Below, one piece after another: positions 44,386 to 54,036 of a DNA stretch of 58,005 nt; position 1 is the stretch's first letter; every line of letters starts with the position of its first letter. The DNA comes from Bacteroidales bacterium. GTDB taxonomy: Bacteria; Bacteroidota; Bacteroidia; Bacteroidales; UBA12077. The notes under the pieces were generated by a model. The model ran no database searches and had not been told where the DNA came from. It worked only from the letters and a program-made list of their open reading frames with translations. Location of the stretch: positions 1,396,933-1,454,937 of the forward strand of contig JAEINU010000001.1 of the NCBI GenBank assembly GCA_016342685.1. Direction: 5' to 3'. The translations under genes were made by a program, and so were the position numbers.

Positions 44386-45858
44386 ATGCAATTTTTTGAA
44401 ATAGTACTTATTATAGTTTCAACGGCTTATGTAGGGTTTAATCGTTATATAAACAAAAAACTCGGAACCAAATATATACTAGGCCTGCTGGTGTTCACTA
44501 TAGCGCTGCAATTGATATTAAATGGATTTAGATTTCAGATGATACCTGCTTATTTAATCTTGCTCATAGCTATTATCACAGCTTTGAGGCATAGTGTACA
44601 TAAACCCAAAATAATCGTTAGGGTGCTTAAAACTATTGGAATTCTTGTCATACTGATTTTATCTATCATCATTCCTTCAATACTGCCAGTGTTTGAATTA
44701 CCTGAACCACGAGGATCATATAATGTTGGTACAGATTTGATTCATGTAAAAACTGATCGAGACGAAATAATCACAAAAGACCCAAGCGATAAGCGAGAAC
44801 TCTTGTATAAAATCTGGTATCCAAGTGAAGCAGACGTTTCATCCTTAAAAGGCGAGAAGTATGTGGATCAAGCTAGTCGAATTGGTTTAGCAAGAATGTA
44901 TGGCACTCCTCCTGCATTACTCAATTATCTTGATCTGGTAAAGACATTTGTCTATACAGATCTTCCTGTGGCCGATGGCCGGTTTCCTGTATTAATATTT
45001 TCTCATGGTTATGCATCACAAGCGACGGGCTACTATGCAATGCTAACAGAACTTGCCAGCCAAGGGTATGTGATTATCAATATGAATCACACCTACGAAA
45101 GTTTGGGAGTCACCTTTCCTGATGGGAGAATAACATCTTTTGATTTTGATTATGCGAGAGAGATTTCAAAAGAATCCATGAAAGTGGATGAAGCTTTAGA
45201 AAAGGCATTCGAAAAAGGTCGTGATTTTGAAGATAGACATACTATTATCAAGAATGCAATGAAAAATTATCATAAGGCCGAAATACAAGTACGATGGGCT
45301 GAAGATATAATATTCACAATAGATCTACTAGAAAAATGGAATGCTAAAGGCTTGCTTAAAGACAAAATTGACTTTGATAAAATAGGCGTTTTTGGACACT
45401 CCGCTGGAGGGGGAACATCAGCCAATGTGGCCAGATTGGATAGCAGGGTAAAAGCTGCGGCCAACCTAGACGGAAATCCATGGGGCAATTTGATTGACAC
45501 TACTTTGAACATACCGTTTCTCCATGTTTCGGCTGATTGGCCTGAGGAGTACTGGGATATAAACTCACATATCTATATCAATAAAAGTGCAGATTGTTTT
45601 TATGAAAGTAAGCTTTTAAATTCCGGTCACTCAAACTTCATGGATATACCTTTCATGATCCCAGTTCAATCTCTTTCAAGGGCGGGAGGCATTGATCCCT
45701 ATCAGGGAATCGAAATAGTCACAAAACTGCTTACTTCTTTTTTTGACAAACATCTGAAAAACGAACCAGATTCTGATCCTCAAAAAATTAGTGAAGAATA
45801 TAAGTTGTTAGAGATGACTGTCTATCAAGGTGATTCCTTAAGTTCAGTTAGTAACTAG
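44386..45858 (+). CDS. PAF-acetylhydrolase-like alpha/beta hydrolase with N-terminal membrane region
   Basis: A 490-residue protein. Three to four hydrophobic helices occupy residues 1-105. The hydrolase domain is like platelet-activating-factor acetylhydrolase / plasma lipase: LLYKIWYPSEAD, FPVLIFSHGYASQATGYYAMLTELASQGYVII, and the nucleophile elbow IGVFGHSAGGGTSANVARLDSRVKAAANLDGNP, with a late NSGHSNFMD histidine. It probably cleaves short-chain esters or lipids at the membrane. It follows the S41 gene by 43 bp. Confidence 0.82.
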   Translation: MQFFEIVLIIVSTAYVGFNRYINKKLGTKYILGLLVFTIALQLILNGFRFQMIPAYLILLIAIITALRHSVHKPKIIVRVLKTIGILVILILSIIIPSILPVFELPEPRGSYNVGTDLIHVKTDRDEIITKDPSDKRELLYKIWYPSEADVSSLKGEKYVDQASRIGLARMYGTPPALLNYLDLVKTFVYTDLPVADGRFPVLIFSHGYASQATGYYAMLTELASQGYVIINMNHTYESLGVTFPDGRITSFDFDYAREISKESMKVDEALEKAFEKGRDFEDRHTIIKNAMKNYHKAEIQVRWAEDIIFTIDLLEKWNAKGLLKDKIDFDKIGVFGHSAGGGTSANVARLDSRVKAAANLDGNPWGNLIDTTLNIPFLHVSADWPEEYWDINSHIYINKSADCFYESKLLNSGHSNFMDIPFMIPVQSLSRAGGIDPYQGIEIVTKLLTSFFDKHLKNEPDSDPQKISEEYKLLEMTVYQGDSLSSVSN

Positions 45859-45864
45859 TCATAT

Positions 45865-45906
45865 AGTTTTCAGCTCTACTCAGGTTGCTGGATAGAGCTG
45901 AAAACT
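45865..45906. terminator. bidirectional hairpin between convergent genes
   Basis: A 14-bp perfect stem, AGTTTTCAGCTCTA with TAGAGCTGAAAACT, around a 14-base loop. It lies just past the hydrolase stop and before the convergent kinase gene. The A/T base pairs at the stem foot could serve as tails for both directions. Confidence 0.65.
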
Positions 45907-46032
45907 AAAAACGGTTTCCAACAAAGTGAAAAAATAATACGGCGATTATTACAATCTGTTCTTTTTCTTAGTATAGAAGAAATTTTGAAATGTTTAAATC
46001 ATTTACTTTCATCTATTATTGAGTATTTAAAC

Positions 46033-47397
46033 TTAAAATACCAAACTAAATACTGTTTCTTTATTGGGTGTCGAGTTTACTCTTATTGTTCCATTATGTA
46101 ATCGCATTATTTGCCTTGATAAACTTAAACCAATACCCGACCCCTTCTCTTTTGTTGTGTAAAATGGAATAAAAATGTCATCAATAATATTTGAAGGTAT
46201 TCCAATACCATTATCACTAATATTTATTATTATCCTGCTTTCGATATTGTTCAAAGCAGTTACAACGACCTTCCCTTTTGAAGTTCTTTCCAGAGCCTGA
46301 AATGAATTTTTTATTAAATTAATTAGAACCTTTTCAAGTAAAATAATATCAGCATTAAGTTCAAGCATTGGTGGGAATATTTTAAATTCTATGGCAATGT
46401 TATTTGATTTGGATTCTCCTTTAAGTAAAGTCTGAATTTTATCAAACATCATGCTGATTTGGAACTTCTCAAATTTGGGTTGTGGCAAAGCAGTTAAACT
46501 TCGATATTTTCCAACAAAATCTATTAGTCCTTTGCCTGTAGTTTCTATGGTATCCAAACTATCAAATGTTTTGTGTAGTAATGTATCGTCTAATTCATTC
46601 TTTTCTAAAAGCGATTCGGTACCTTTTCTTACAAAATATTTTTTAGTCGTGTTTGCAAGCGATGCTATTGGGCTAATAGAATTGGATATTTCGTGTGTTA
46701 ATACCCGAATCAATTTTTGCCAGGAATCTAGTTCGTTTTGTTCCAGTTCAGTGCGTATATTCTGGATGGATAAAAGATTTATCGTTTCTTCTTCTGATTT
46801 AAAGATACTAAGTTTTAAAGATAGAAACAACACTGATTGTTTTGTTAAAACCTTAATCAACTGTTGATTGCGTGGTTTTAATTCTGAAATACATCTATTT
46901 AGTTCGGGGTAATAAGTGCCAATATCATTTATTTTTCTAAGTTGGCTAAATTGTAGTAATTCCTTTGCAGCATTATTAAAAATTTTGACGCTCCCATCAT
47001 TTGTGTATGTGATTAAGCCAACTGCTACATGTTCTACCAGATCATTTAAAAATAAGCTTTGACTTGCATTTTTTCTTCGCATTTTACCAATTATACGATT
47101 GAGCTCATTTAAGGAAACGCCAAGTGAATCAAAGATTTTTTCGCGATTATCATGAGGATAAGTAAGAATTGAATCGTTATCATGCACAGAATTAAAGAAA
47201 TGAGCTAGCTTGCGGTTTGTCTTATTAACATAATTTACTAAAAGATAAATCTGATATACAATGAGAGTTCCGATTCCAATGAGACTTAAGAAATATTCTT
47301 TATGCACGAATGGAATTATAGAAATAAAAGCAAACGAACTTAATATTATTAGTAATACTCGAATAAGAACTACAATAAACAGGCTTTTGCTATACAT
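46033..47397 (-). CDS. sensor histidine kinase
   Basis: About 454 residues from the ATG at 47397, chosen because the first membrane helix follows directly and it leaves a 10-bp gap after the regulator; a start at 47454 would overlap that gene. Two helices near 5-55, a PAS-like region (LVEHVAVGLITYTNDGSVKIFNNAAKELLQ), phosphoacceptor LTHEISNSISPIASL, and ATPase blocks NLIKNSFQAL, SDNGIGIP, FIPFYTTKEKGSGIGLSLSRQIMRLHNG. Partner of the adjacent sigma-54 regulator. The short outer loop suggests membrane-stress sensing. Confidence 0.9.
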   Translation of the reverse strand: MYSKSLFIVVLIRVLLIILSSFAFISIIPFVHKEYFLSLIGIGTLIVYQIYLLVNYVNKTNRKLAHFFNSVHDNDSILTYPHDNREKIFDSLGVSLNELNRIIGKMRRKNASQSLFLNDLVEHVAVGLITYTNDGSVKIFNNAAKELLQFSQLRKINDIGTYYPELNRCISELKPRNQQLIKVLTKQSVLFLSLKLSIFKSEEETINLLSIQNIRTELEQNELDSWQKLIRVLTHEISNSISPIASLANTTKKYFVRKGTESLLEKNELDDTLLHKTFDSLDTIETTGKGLIDFVGKYRSLTALPQPKFEKFQISMMFDKIQTLLKGESKSNNIAIEFKIFPPMLELNADIILLEKVLINLIKNSFQALERTSKGKVVVTALNNIESRIIINISDNGIGIPSNIIDDIFIPFYTTKEKGSGIGLSLSRQIMRLHNGTIRVNSTPNKETVFSLVF

Positions 47398-47407
47398 AAT
47401 GTGAGAT

Positions 47408-48790
47408 CTATAGTTTATATTTCTGAATCTTGTTATAAAGTGTTTGTCTGGCAATATTTAGTTCTTTGGCAGTTTTAAAAATATTACCCTTATTTCGTTC
47501 AATTGCTTTTAAGACAGCTTGTTTCTCAATTTCGTCAAAAGTCAAAGCCATATCTTCTGGAAATTTCTCTGTTGCTTGACTGGGCAAATACAAATCATCA
47601 GGTTTTAGAGTATCCGAATTGCATAAAATAACAGCTCTCTCAATGGTGTGCTCCAATTCCCTAACGTTTCCAGGCCAATGGTAATTCTTTAAAGCATTAA
47701 AAGTGTCTTTATTTAATTTTAATAAGTTTTTTCCATACTTAACTTTAAAGTTGTTGAGAAAGAAATCTGTTAGTTCCAGAATATCATCACCCCGCTCTCG
47801 CAGTGGAGGAATAACTATCTCAATAGTATTTATTCTAAAAAATAAATCTTCGCGAAATGAACCTTCCGAAATCATGTTCTTGAGATTCTTGTTTGTAGCA
47901 CAAATTAAACGGGTATCAAATTCTTTAGGAGTATTAGCTCCCATTCGTGTAAATGTTCTATTCTGCAATGTAGCTAATAATTTGGCTTGCATTGAGAGCG
48001 ATAAATTTCCTATTTCATCTAAAAACAATGTTCCATCTGAAGCTATTTCAAATCTTCCTTTACGCATTTCTTTTGCATCGGTGAAAGCTCCTTTCTCGTA
48101 TCCAAACATTTCGCTTTCAAACAAGGATTCACTTAAAGAACCCATATCAACGCTTATTAGTATCTCTTGATTTCGGATCGATTGACGATGAATCTCACGA
48201 GCAATCACCTCTTTTCCTGTACCATTCTCACCAAGTATTAGAACATTTGCATCAGTTACAGCAACCTTTTTAATGGTTTCATAGATCTCCAACATTACTG
48301 ATGATGAGCCAATTATACTGGAATAGTTCTTGTCAATTTTTTCCAACAGTGATTTTTGCTTATCCTTTAGTAATTCCACTTCAAGTTTTGATTGTCTTAG
48401 ATTATATGCTGAGTTTAAAGTTGCCAGCAATTTATCATTATCCCAAGGTTTTACAACAAAGTCAACGGCACCTTCTTTAATTGCTTTTACAGCTAAATCG
48501 ACATCACCGTATGCGGTTATTAGAATTATGCTTGCATTCGGATCAATTTGAAGGATTTCCTTCATCCAGAACATACCTTCATTTCCAGAATTCACACCTG
48601 CTGAAAAATTCATATCTAAGAGTATCGTGTCATAATCATCTGATTTGACCATATTTGGAATCAGATTAGGATTAATTGCAGTATCTACCTGGTCAAATTC
48701 CATCTCCAATAAGCGGGTTAATGCAGTAAGCACATTTTTATTATCGTCAACGATTAAAAGTTTTCTCTTTTTCACAGACATAATTGCCAA
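47408..48790 (-). CDS. sigma-54-dependent response regulator (NtrC/AtoC type)
   Basis: A 460-residue regulator. Receiver domain LLIVDDN with Asp59 in TILLDMNFS, Walker A GENGTGKEV, sigma-54 loop GAFTDA (glycine replaced by aspartate), Walker B LFLDEIGNL, Fis-type helix-turn-helix GNIFKTAKELNIARQTLYNKI. An alternative start at 48781 is possible. It precedes its kinase on the same strand and is divergent from an FtsX-type permease whose upstream region has paired inverted repeats and a sigma-54-like promoter. Confidence 0.92.
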   Translation of the reverse strand: MAIMSVKKRKLLIVDDNKNVLTALTRLLEMEFDQVDTAINPNLIPNMVKSDDYDTILLDMNFSAGVNSGNEGMFWMKEILQIDPNASIILITAYGDVDLAVKAIKEGAVDFVVKPWDNDKLLATLNSAYNLRQSKLEVELLKDKQKSLLEKIDKNYSSIIGSSSVMLEIYETIKKVAVTDANVLILGENGTGKEVIAREIHRQSIRNQEILISVDMGSLSESLFESEMFGYEKGAFTDAKEMRKGRFEIASDGTLFLDEIGNLSLSMQAKLLATLQNRTFTRMGANTPKEFDTRLICATNKNLKNMISEGSFREDLFFRINTIEIVIPPLRERGDDILELTDFFLNNFKVKYGKNLLKLNKDTFNALKNYHWPGNVRELEHTIERAVILCNSDTLKPDDLYLPSQATEKFPEDMALTFDEIEKQAVLKAIERNKGNIFKTAKELNIARQTLYNKIQKYKL

Positions 48791-48856
48791 TTTTTATTGT
48801 ACAATTCAGTATTTTTCAGACTGATATGTAAATATATGTATAATTTATTAAATAAT

Positions 48857-48909
48857 GACTAATAATTAGACAGTGAATGGCTAAAAATTAGTCACTAAAC
48901 TAATTTTAG
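48857..48909. promoter_or_regulatory. candidate enhancer array for the sigma-54 regulator
   Basis: Three related inverted repeats: GACTAATAATTAGAC (48857-48871), GGCTAAAAATTAGTC (48879-48893) and CTAATTTTAG (48900-48909). The first two centres are 22 bp apart, two helical turns. They lie 50-100 bp upstream of a sigma-54-like promoter and just upstream of the regulator gene, where its binding sites would be expected. Confidence 0.55.
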
Positions 48910-48958
48910 CGTTATGAATAAAAATATAATGTGCTGTTCTGTAGCAATATAGTTATTA

Positions 48959-48974
48959 TGGTATAGTAATTGGC
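48959..48974 (+). promoter_or_regulatory. sigma-54-like promoter of the FtsX-type permease
   Basis: TGGTATAGTAATTGGC has TGG and TTGG at the -24/-12 spacing of the decarboxylase promoter at 34111. Initiation would fall near 48985, shortly before the ATG at 49000. The C of the -12 GC is shifted by one base, so the match is moderate. Confidence 0.45.
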
Positions 48975-48999
48975 TTTTATAGGAAAAACTTATAAAAAA

Positions 49000-51375
49000 A
49001 TGATAAAGAATTACATTATTACAGCCATTAGAAATATTACAAGGTTTAAGCTGCACTCATTTATTAATATTGGGGGCTTAGCCATTGGAATATCCATATT
49101 TACACTTATTATGATATACGTTATAAGTGAGTTAAGCTACGATAAATACCACGAAAATTACGAAAAAATTTACCAAGTTAGTATACAAAAGGATTTAGCT
49201 ACAACAGCGCATCTTGGGTATATGCTAAAAGAGAAATTCCCTGAAATGAAGTATCTAGTTCGAAGTACTGTGAACTATGGCGGAGGAGAAAAGGCATATT
49301 TAAATCTATTAGATTCTGATACACATGTTGAATTTGAGAATATATTATATGCTTCGCCCGACTTTTTTAATTTATTTAGTATTGAAGTCATAGCTGGAGA
49401 TATTTCCAGCGCATTAGCAAATCCATATACCATTGTTTTAACAGAATCGACAGCTATAAAGCTATTTGGGAGTACAGATATTGTGAATAAAACCATTGGT
49501 TTTATTAGTGGAGAAGGAAGTATTAGACATACTTTGACTATTACCGCTATTATTGCAGATGCACCTGAGAACTCATCAGTTAAATATTCAGGAATTACAT
49601 CATTTATTACATTAAATGATATAAAACCAGGAGGTGTTGAGGTTGATCAGGATTATTTCAACTGGGGATATAGTACTTACATCATACTTAATGATAAAGT
49701 TGATAAGGATGCTTTTCTGAAAAAGGCACGTGCGGAATTTGTAGAGTTTCTTTGTGAGAAATATGAAATTGATCCTACAAGTGATGAAGCAAATGAATTT
49801 GAGATGGAAATGGTTCCCTTTAACGAAGTGCCTTTTTATGAGAATAACAAGCTCCAATTTATATACCTGATTGTTCTTATTGGGTTTATTATAATCATTA
49901 TAGCTATAATTAATTTTATTAACCTTTCGCTTGCAAAATCATCATTACGAAGTAAGGAAATAGGGCTGCGTAAAGTAGCAGGGTCTTCTCGCACAAACCT
50001 TATTGAGCAGTTTATTGGCGAAGCAACAGTGCTTGTATTTATTGCGGTTATTGTGTCTATCATTCTCACAGAGATTTTAAAACCATTCTTCAATACAATG
50101 GTTGGAAAAGATTTATCTATCGGATATATTGATAAGCCACAAATATTATTAATTTTTCTTGCTGGAACAATAATTATTGGTCTTCTCGCTGGATTTTATC
50201 CAGCAATAATTCTATCACGTTATAATCCCGTAAAAACTATAAAAAACGAATTAACATCGGGAAAAAAAGGACATATTTTCAAACAATCATTATCAATTAT
50301 TCAGATAAGTGTAGCTCTTGTATTAATTATTGGTGCTATTATTATTTCGAAACAAATCAACTATATGAAAACAAAAGATATAGGTTTTGATAATTCCAAC
50401 CTTATTTACTTCCAGTCGAATGATTTCATTAATGAGAAATATGATTTGTTTAAAGAAGAACTTTTGCAAAATCCAAATATTACAATTTTAAGCCGCGCGG
50501 GTAATGAATTTGGAGGACCTTTGCATATGACTATGACTAAAGAGATTAATGGAGTAAAAATATCATTCCAAGCAATGATTGCTGATCCAGACTTTGTTGA
50601 GACCATGGGATTACAAATTGTTAAAGGAAGAAAATATGAATGGGACAGAGAAAGCGATATGGGTGCCATGATAATTAACGAAACTGCTGCAAGGGAATTT
50701 GGAGTGGATACTGCTATTGGACTGAAAATGGAGAAATTTAATGATCATCAGGAAGTTATAGGTATTTATAAGGATGTTTATAGTGAATCCTTTCATCAGG
50801 AAATAACACCTTGTGTTATGATGAATTACGGAATGATGCTGCATAAAGTTATTATTAAAATCAATGAGCATAACAAAAAAGAGACTATTAAGCATATTAA
50901 GAATGTATGGCAAGAAACCGTTCCTGATGTACCTTTTACATACAATTTTCTGAACGAAAAATATGATGAGCTTTATAAAACAGAAGTAGAATTCGGATTG
51001 GTAATTAAATTTTCTGCCTTGTTTTCTGTTTTCATTGCTTGTTTGGGATTGTTTGGAATGATATCGTTTACCAGCGAAAGACGAAAAAAGGAAATAGGAA
51101 TTCGTAAAGCAAACGGAGCTTCAGCTGTTAACATTCTAATGCTTCTAAACAAAGGGATTGTTAAATGGGTAGGAATAGCAACTATAATAGCCAGCCCAAT
51201 TGCATATTATGCTACAGATAAGTGGCTTCAGAATTTTGCTTTTAGGACATCAATAAATATTGGAGTGTTTGTTTTTGCTGTGCTTATTGTATTAAGCATT
51301 GCTTTAATTTCAGTAAGCATAGTGGTTTTTAAAGCGACCAAAACAAATCCTGCAGATTGCTTACGGTATGAGTAA
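49000..51375 (+). CDS. FtsX/MacB-type ABC transporter permease
   Basis: About 791 residues from the ATG at 49000, chosen because MIKNYIITAIRNITRFKLHSFINIGGLAIGISIFTLIMIYV is the family start; the frame extends 10 codons farther up. It has two periplasmic domains and the repeated loops KEIGLRKVAGSSRTNLIEQ and KEIGIRKANGASAVNILM. No ATPase gene is adjacent. It is divergent from the sigma-54 regulator pair, a common Bacteroidota arrangement in which the regulator activates permease genes under envelope or antimicrobial stress. Confidence 0.85.
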   Translation: MIKNYIITAIRNITRFKLHSFINIGGLAIGISIFTLIMIYVISELSYDKYHENYEKIYQVSIQKDLATTAHLGYMLKEKFPEMKYLVRSTVNYGGGEKAYLNLLDSDTHVEFENILYASPDFFNLFSIEVIAGDISSALANPYTIVLTESTAIKLFGSTDIVNKTIGFISGEGSIRHTLTITAIIADAPENSSVKYSGITSFITLNDIKPGGVEVDQDYFNWGYSTYIILNDKVDKDAFLKKARAEFVEFLCEKYEIDPTSDEANEFEMEMVPFNEVPFYENNKLQFIYLIVLIGFIIIIIAIINFINLSLAKSSLRSKEIGLRKVAGSSRTNLIEQFIGEATVLVFIAVIVSIILTEILKPFFNTMVGKDLSIGYIDKPQILLIFLAGTIIIGLLAGFYPAIILSRYNPVKTIKNELTSGKKGHIFKQSLSIIQISVALVLIIGAIIISKQINYMKTKDIGFDNSNLIYFQSNDFINEKYDLFKEELLQNPNITILSRAGNEFGGPLHMTMTKEINGVKISFQAMIADPDFVETMGLQIVKGRKYEWDRESDMGAMIINETAAREFGVDTAIGLKMEKFNDHQEVIGIYKDVYSESFHQEITPCVMMNYGMMLHKVIIKINEHNKKETIKHIKNVWQETVPDVPFTYNFLNEKYDELYKTEVEFGLVIKFSALFSVFIACLGLFGMISFTSERRKKEIGIRKANGASAVNILMLLNKGIVKWVGIATIIASPIAYYATDKWLQNFAFRTSINIGVFVFAVLIVLSIALISVSIVVFKATKTNPADCLRYE

Positions 51376-51559
51376 AAAAACTATAATCTAAAATTAACTG
51401 TATCAGACTTTGCTGTGCCCATTCCGTTTAAAAACGAAAAAAATTTCACGGATATTCAGAATGGGTGCATAAAAAATAAATAACCTCTACTAATAAAATA
51501 TAAGCCAGACTTATAGTGAAACCTTTTTACAAACCGTTATTTTCTTCTTTAAATATTTC

Positions 51560-51925
51560 TTATAATTCTTTATCTAATAATTTTAAATCGTAAAAGTTTT
51601 GTCAGATTATGACTCTATTTTTATTAATTAAGTAGTTTGCCGAAACACCATTAACATTATAATCAATGAATGCTTGTTTTTCAATTCTTTTAAACCAAAA
51701 ACATTAACCCAAGGTTTTAAGTCCTCTGACATAACATTAAGCTAATGTAATCTGCTGTCGTCGCCAGAAACAGAGTAAACTTCAAAACCCTTGTCTTTAT
51801 ATTTGGAATATCCTTTTTTAAGGTCTTTAAATGAATCTCTGCACGAACCATACCATGAAGCCCAAAAATCTAATAAACCACAATAGACTTTTAGTCCATT
51901 GTGGTTTATATCCATATATTGTTTT
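51560..51925 (-). pseudogene. TlpA/thioredoxin-domain gene remnant
   Basis: The minus strand reads GLLDFWASWYGSCRDSFKDLKKGYSKYKDKGFEVYSVSGDD, the thioredoxin-like core of TlpA/AhpC-TSA proteins, but the usual CGPC active site is YGSC. Stops and at least one frameshift follow; other frames continue with DLKPWVNVFGL and QAFIDYNVNGVSANYLINKN, as in TlpA-type proteins. The N-terminal part is missing. The remainder of the 51376-51933 gap holds no gene. Confidence 0.7.
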
Positions 51926-51933
51926 TTATATTT

Positions 51934-53214
51934 TTAATTCCCTAAACTCTTCAATCCTTTAACTGCTTGTGGAAATGAGGGATAAGTAATAAGACATTTT
52001 TGATAATATTTTTTTGCTTTAATTTTATCACCCCTCGCCTTATAAGCGTCGCCAATGAAAGCATATAATTGCCCTGCATGCTGATGTATGGTGTCGGTAA
52101 AAAGCAGTAATTCAATAGCAAGTTCGGGCTTCTTTAAATCTATTAATTCTTGTGAAAAATTGAAAAACACAAGCATTTCGGGATACGTTACATTTTCTTT
52201 TTTGAGTTCAACAGTCAAATTTTCTAAAGAAGTTTTATTTTGTAAATACTTATTTTTCCATGTTTCAAAAATTAAGATTGATTTTTGATAACTATCCATT
52301 AAAATTTTATTCCCATACTTTTTTTCAGTATTATCTATCCACTTTTTATAATTTTCTATGCTTTTGTTTTTTACATCTTTATAAAACAGTTTTGTCAATA
52401 CATATGAAGAAATTTCAGGTTTTGAATAATTTTTGCTTTCATAACTCTGTAAAAACAAGTTGAATGTTTCGATATCTTGCCCTAGCTTGTTTTCTTTAAT
52501 CCAATATTTATACAAAACAATCCATAAGTAATCGGTTGAACAAATAGCCTCATGCCATGTACTATCGGGCAAATGATATTTCCATGAAGAAACTATGCCT
52601 AGCAATTTATTATTACTACTTAAAACTGGAGAGCCACTTAATCCTGCTCCATTGTGATTTACTAAACTATTGACTAATAAACTTGCCCCATAATATTGAA
52701 CCGTTTGAGCTGGGTAAGCGCGTGGTGGTTCGTTTTTAAATTGAAAACTCCAACCTTGTTGATAAACTGTATCTCCGCTTTGAACTAATTTATTACTTAT
52801 TTTCAAAGGAACAATAGATGAGTAATTTTCTTTAATTTTAAAAACAAGAAAATCTTCATCAATGTTTTGTTCTCCAATCATTTCCATTGAATCGGTGTTT
52901 ACTAAATCTCCAAGTATAACATATTGGGATGAATCGTTGGGTACAACCATTTTCCAAGTTTTTAATTCCCCTGATAAATCAACATTACTCAAATCTTTTG
53001 GACTGTTAACCCAAAGTGTATGTTTACAAGTTACGGCAAGTGTTTCATTACCAATATCAATTAAAAAAGCGTTTCCTGGCAAATCAAAGAATGAGGTATC
53101 GTTATAATTTATTGCATTCACTAAATTGATTTTTGACACTTCATTTTGCGAGTACGTTTTTGTAATTAATAGTATCAATATACAAATTGTTAAAATAGGC
53201 TTGTTCATATTCAA
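51934..53214 (-). CDS. exported trypsin-like serine protease with TPR tail
   Basis: A 426-residue protein with a signal peptide (MNMNKPILTICILILLITKTYSQ). The catalytic triad can be placed at His65 (AVTCKHTLW), Asp121 (IDEDFLVFKI) and Ser195 (GAGLSGSPVLSSNNKLLGIVSSW). The C-terminal 100 residues form TPR-like helices (PELAIELLLFTDTIHQHAGQLYAFIGDAYKARGDKIKAKKYYQKCLITYPSF). Probably periplasmic. It stands alone between the thioredoxin remnant and element D. Target proteins unknown. Confidence 0.8.
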   Translation of the reverse strand: MNMNKPILTICILILLITKTYSQNEVSKINLVNAINYNDTSFFDLPGNAFLIDIGNETLAVTCKHTLWVNSPKDLSNVDLSGELKTWKMVVPNDSSQYVILGDLVNTDSMEMIGEQNIDEDFLVFKIKENYSSIVPLKISNKLVQSGDTVYQQGWSFQFKNEPPRAYPAQTVQYYGASLLVNSLVNHNGAGLSGSPVLSSNNKLLGIVSSWKYHLPDSTWHEAICSTDYLWIVLYKYWIKENKLGQDIETFNLFLQSYESKNYSKPEISSYVLTKLFYKDVKNKSIENYKKWIDNTEKKYGNKILMDSYQKSILIFETWKNKYLQNKTSLENLTVELKKENVTYPEMLVFFNFSQELIDLKKPELAIELLLFTDTIHQHAGQLYAFIGDAYKARGDKIKAKKYYQKCLITYPSFPQAVKGLKSLGN

Positions 53215-53248
53215 TTTTTGGTTTATTATATTTGTATTCTTTTTATGG

Positions 53249-53384
53249 TTTGTAACGATTTAAACATAAAAGTAGTGCAGGTTTACCCTACTCTTCATTG
53301 TCAGACCTTTGAACGAAACCGAAGATAGCAAAACTTAGTCAGAACGCCAAAAAACCCACATTGCTAGTAATGTTCGGTTACAAA
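53249..53384. repeat. intergenic element, copy D (best bounded)
   Basis: An inverted repeat TTTGTAAC (53249-53256) and GTTACAAA (53377-53384) bounds about 136 bp. Inside are AACGATTTAAACATA, GTAGTGCAGGTTT, CATTGTCAGACC, TGAACGAAACCGAAGATAGC and AAACCCACATTGCTAGTAAT. The first of these is identical in copy F. A further stretch to about 53430 (GCGCAAAAAGACTA...ATCAATTTAG) is also seen after copy G. Confidence 0.8.
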
Positions 53385-53516
53385 TTAGGCGCAAAAAGAC
53401 TAACCAATCAATTTAGTAGTTTGGTTAGCTATAAAAAAACTAAAAACATTTTTTTAGTGGAAATTTTTATTGTTCAAGAGTAAAATTGGATTGTATTAAA
53501 TATCAAACTCTTTTGC

Positions 53517-53558
53517 TAAGATTATTAGTTGGAATTCCAACTAATAATCTTATTTTTG
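53517..53558 (+). promoter_or_regulatory. 36-bp palindromic MarR operator over a near-leaderless promoter
   Basis: The bases from 53517 to 53552 form a perfect 36-bp palindrome centred on TTGGAATTCCAA. It includes the -33 TTG at 53529-53531, and the -7 TATTTTTG begins at 53551, exactly 19 bases later. The MarR start codon at 53563 is 5 bases after the -7 element, so the mRNA has almost no leader. Binding of the encoded MarR would block RNA polymerase. Confidence 0.8.
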
Positions 53559-53562
53559 CAGA

Positions 53563-54036
53563 ATGACAAGTAATAAATTAGAACAACATCAGTCAGCTGG
53601 AAAAATAATTGGTGAATTATCTCGCGCCGCACATGTCTTTTTTCAACATCAATTTAAAGACTATTCAATTGGTCATGCTCAAGTAAGAACATTGCATTTT
53701 CTATCGCATAATAACGGAATAACCCAAGTCGATTTAACAGAATATTTAAAATTAGATAAGTCATCTGTAACATCACAACTTAACCATCTTGAGAAGAATG
53801 GATATATAAACAGAACAATTTCATCTAAAGATGCAAGAATTCGAACTATTAATATCACTGATAAAACAAAAGAAATTTTTGGTTCATTGATGAATATTTT
53901 TTCATCGTGGACTGATATACTACTAAACAACTTTAGTGAAAAAGAAAAAACAGACATTTTTATATTGCTTAAGAAAATGCAAGAAAATGCACAAACTAAA
54001 ATTAATGAGCTCAAGGTAAATGAAGAAAAGAAATAA
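53563..54036 (+). CDS. MarR-family transcriptional regulator
   Basis: A 157-residue winged-helix regulator. YSIGHAQVRTLHFLSHNNGITQVDLTEYLKLDKSSVTSQLNHLEKNGYINRTISSKDARIRTINITDKTKEIF is the complete MarR core with its wing. It overlaps the MATE gene by 17 bp, and a perfect palindrome covers its promoter. The likely role is ligand-released repression of itself and the efflux pump. The ligand is unknown. Confidence 0.93.
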   Translation: MTSNKLEQHQSAGKIIGELSRAAHVFFQHQFKDYSIGHAQVRTLHFLSHNNGITQVDLTEYLKLDKSSVTSQLNHLEKNGYINRTISSKDARIRTINITDKTKEIFGSLMNIFSSWTDILLNNFSEKEKTDIFILLKKMQENAQTKINELKVNEEKK

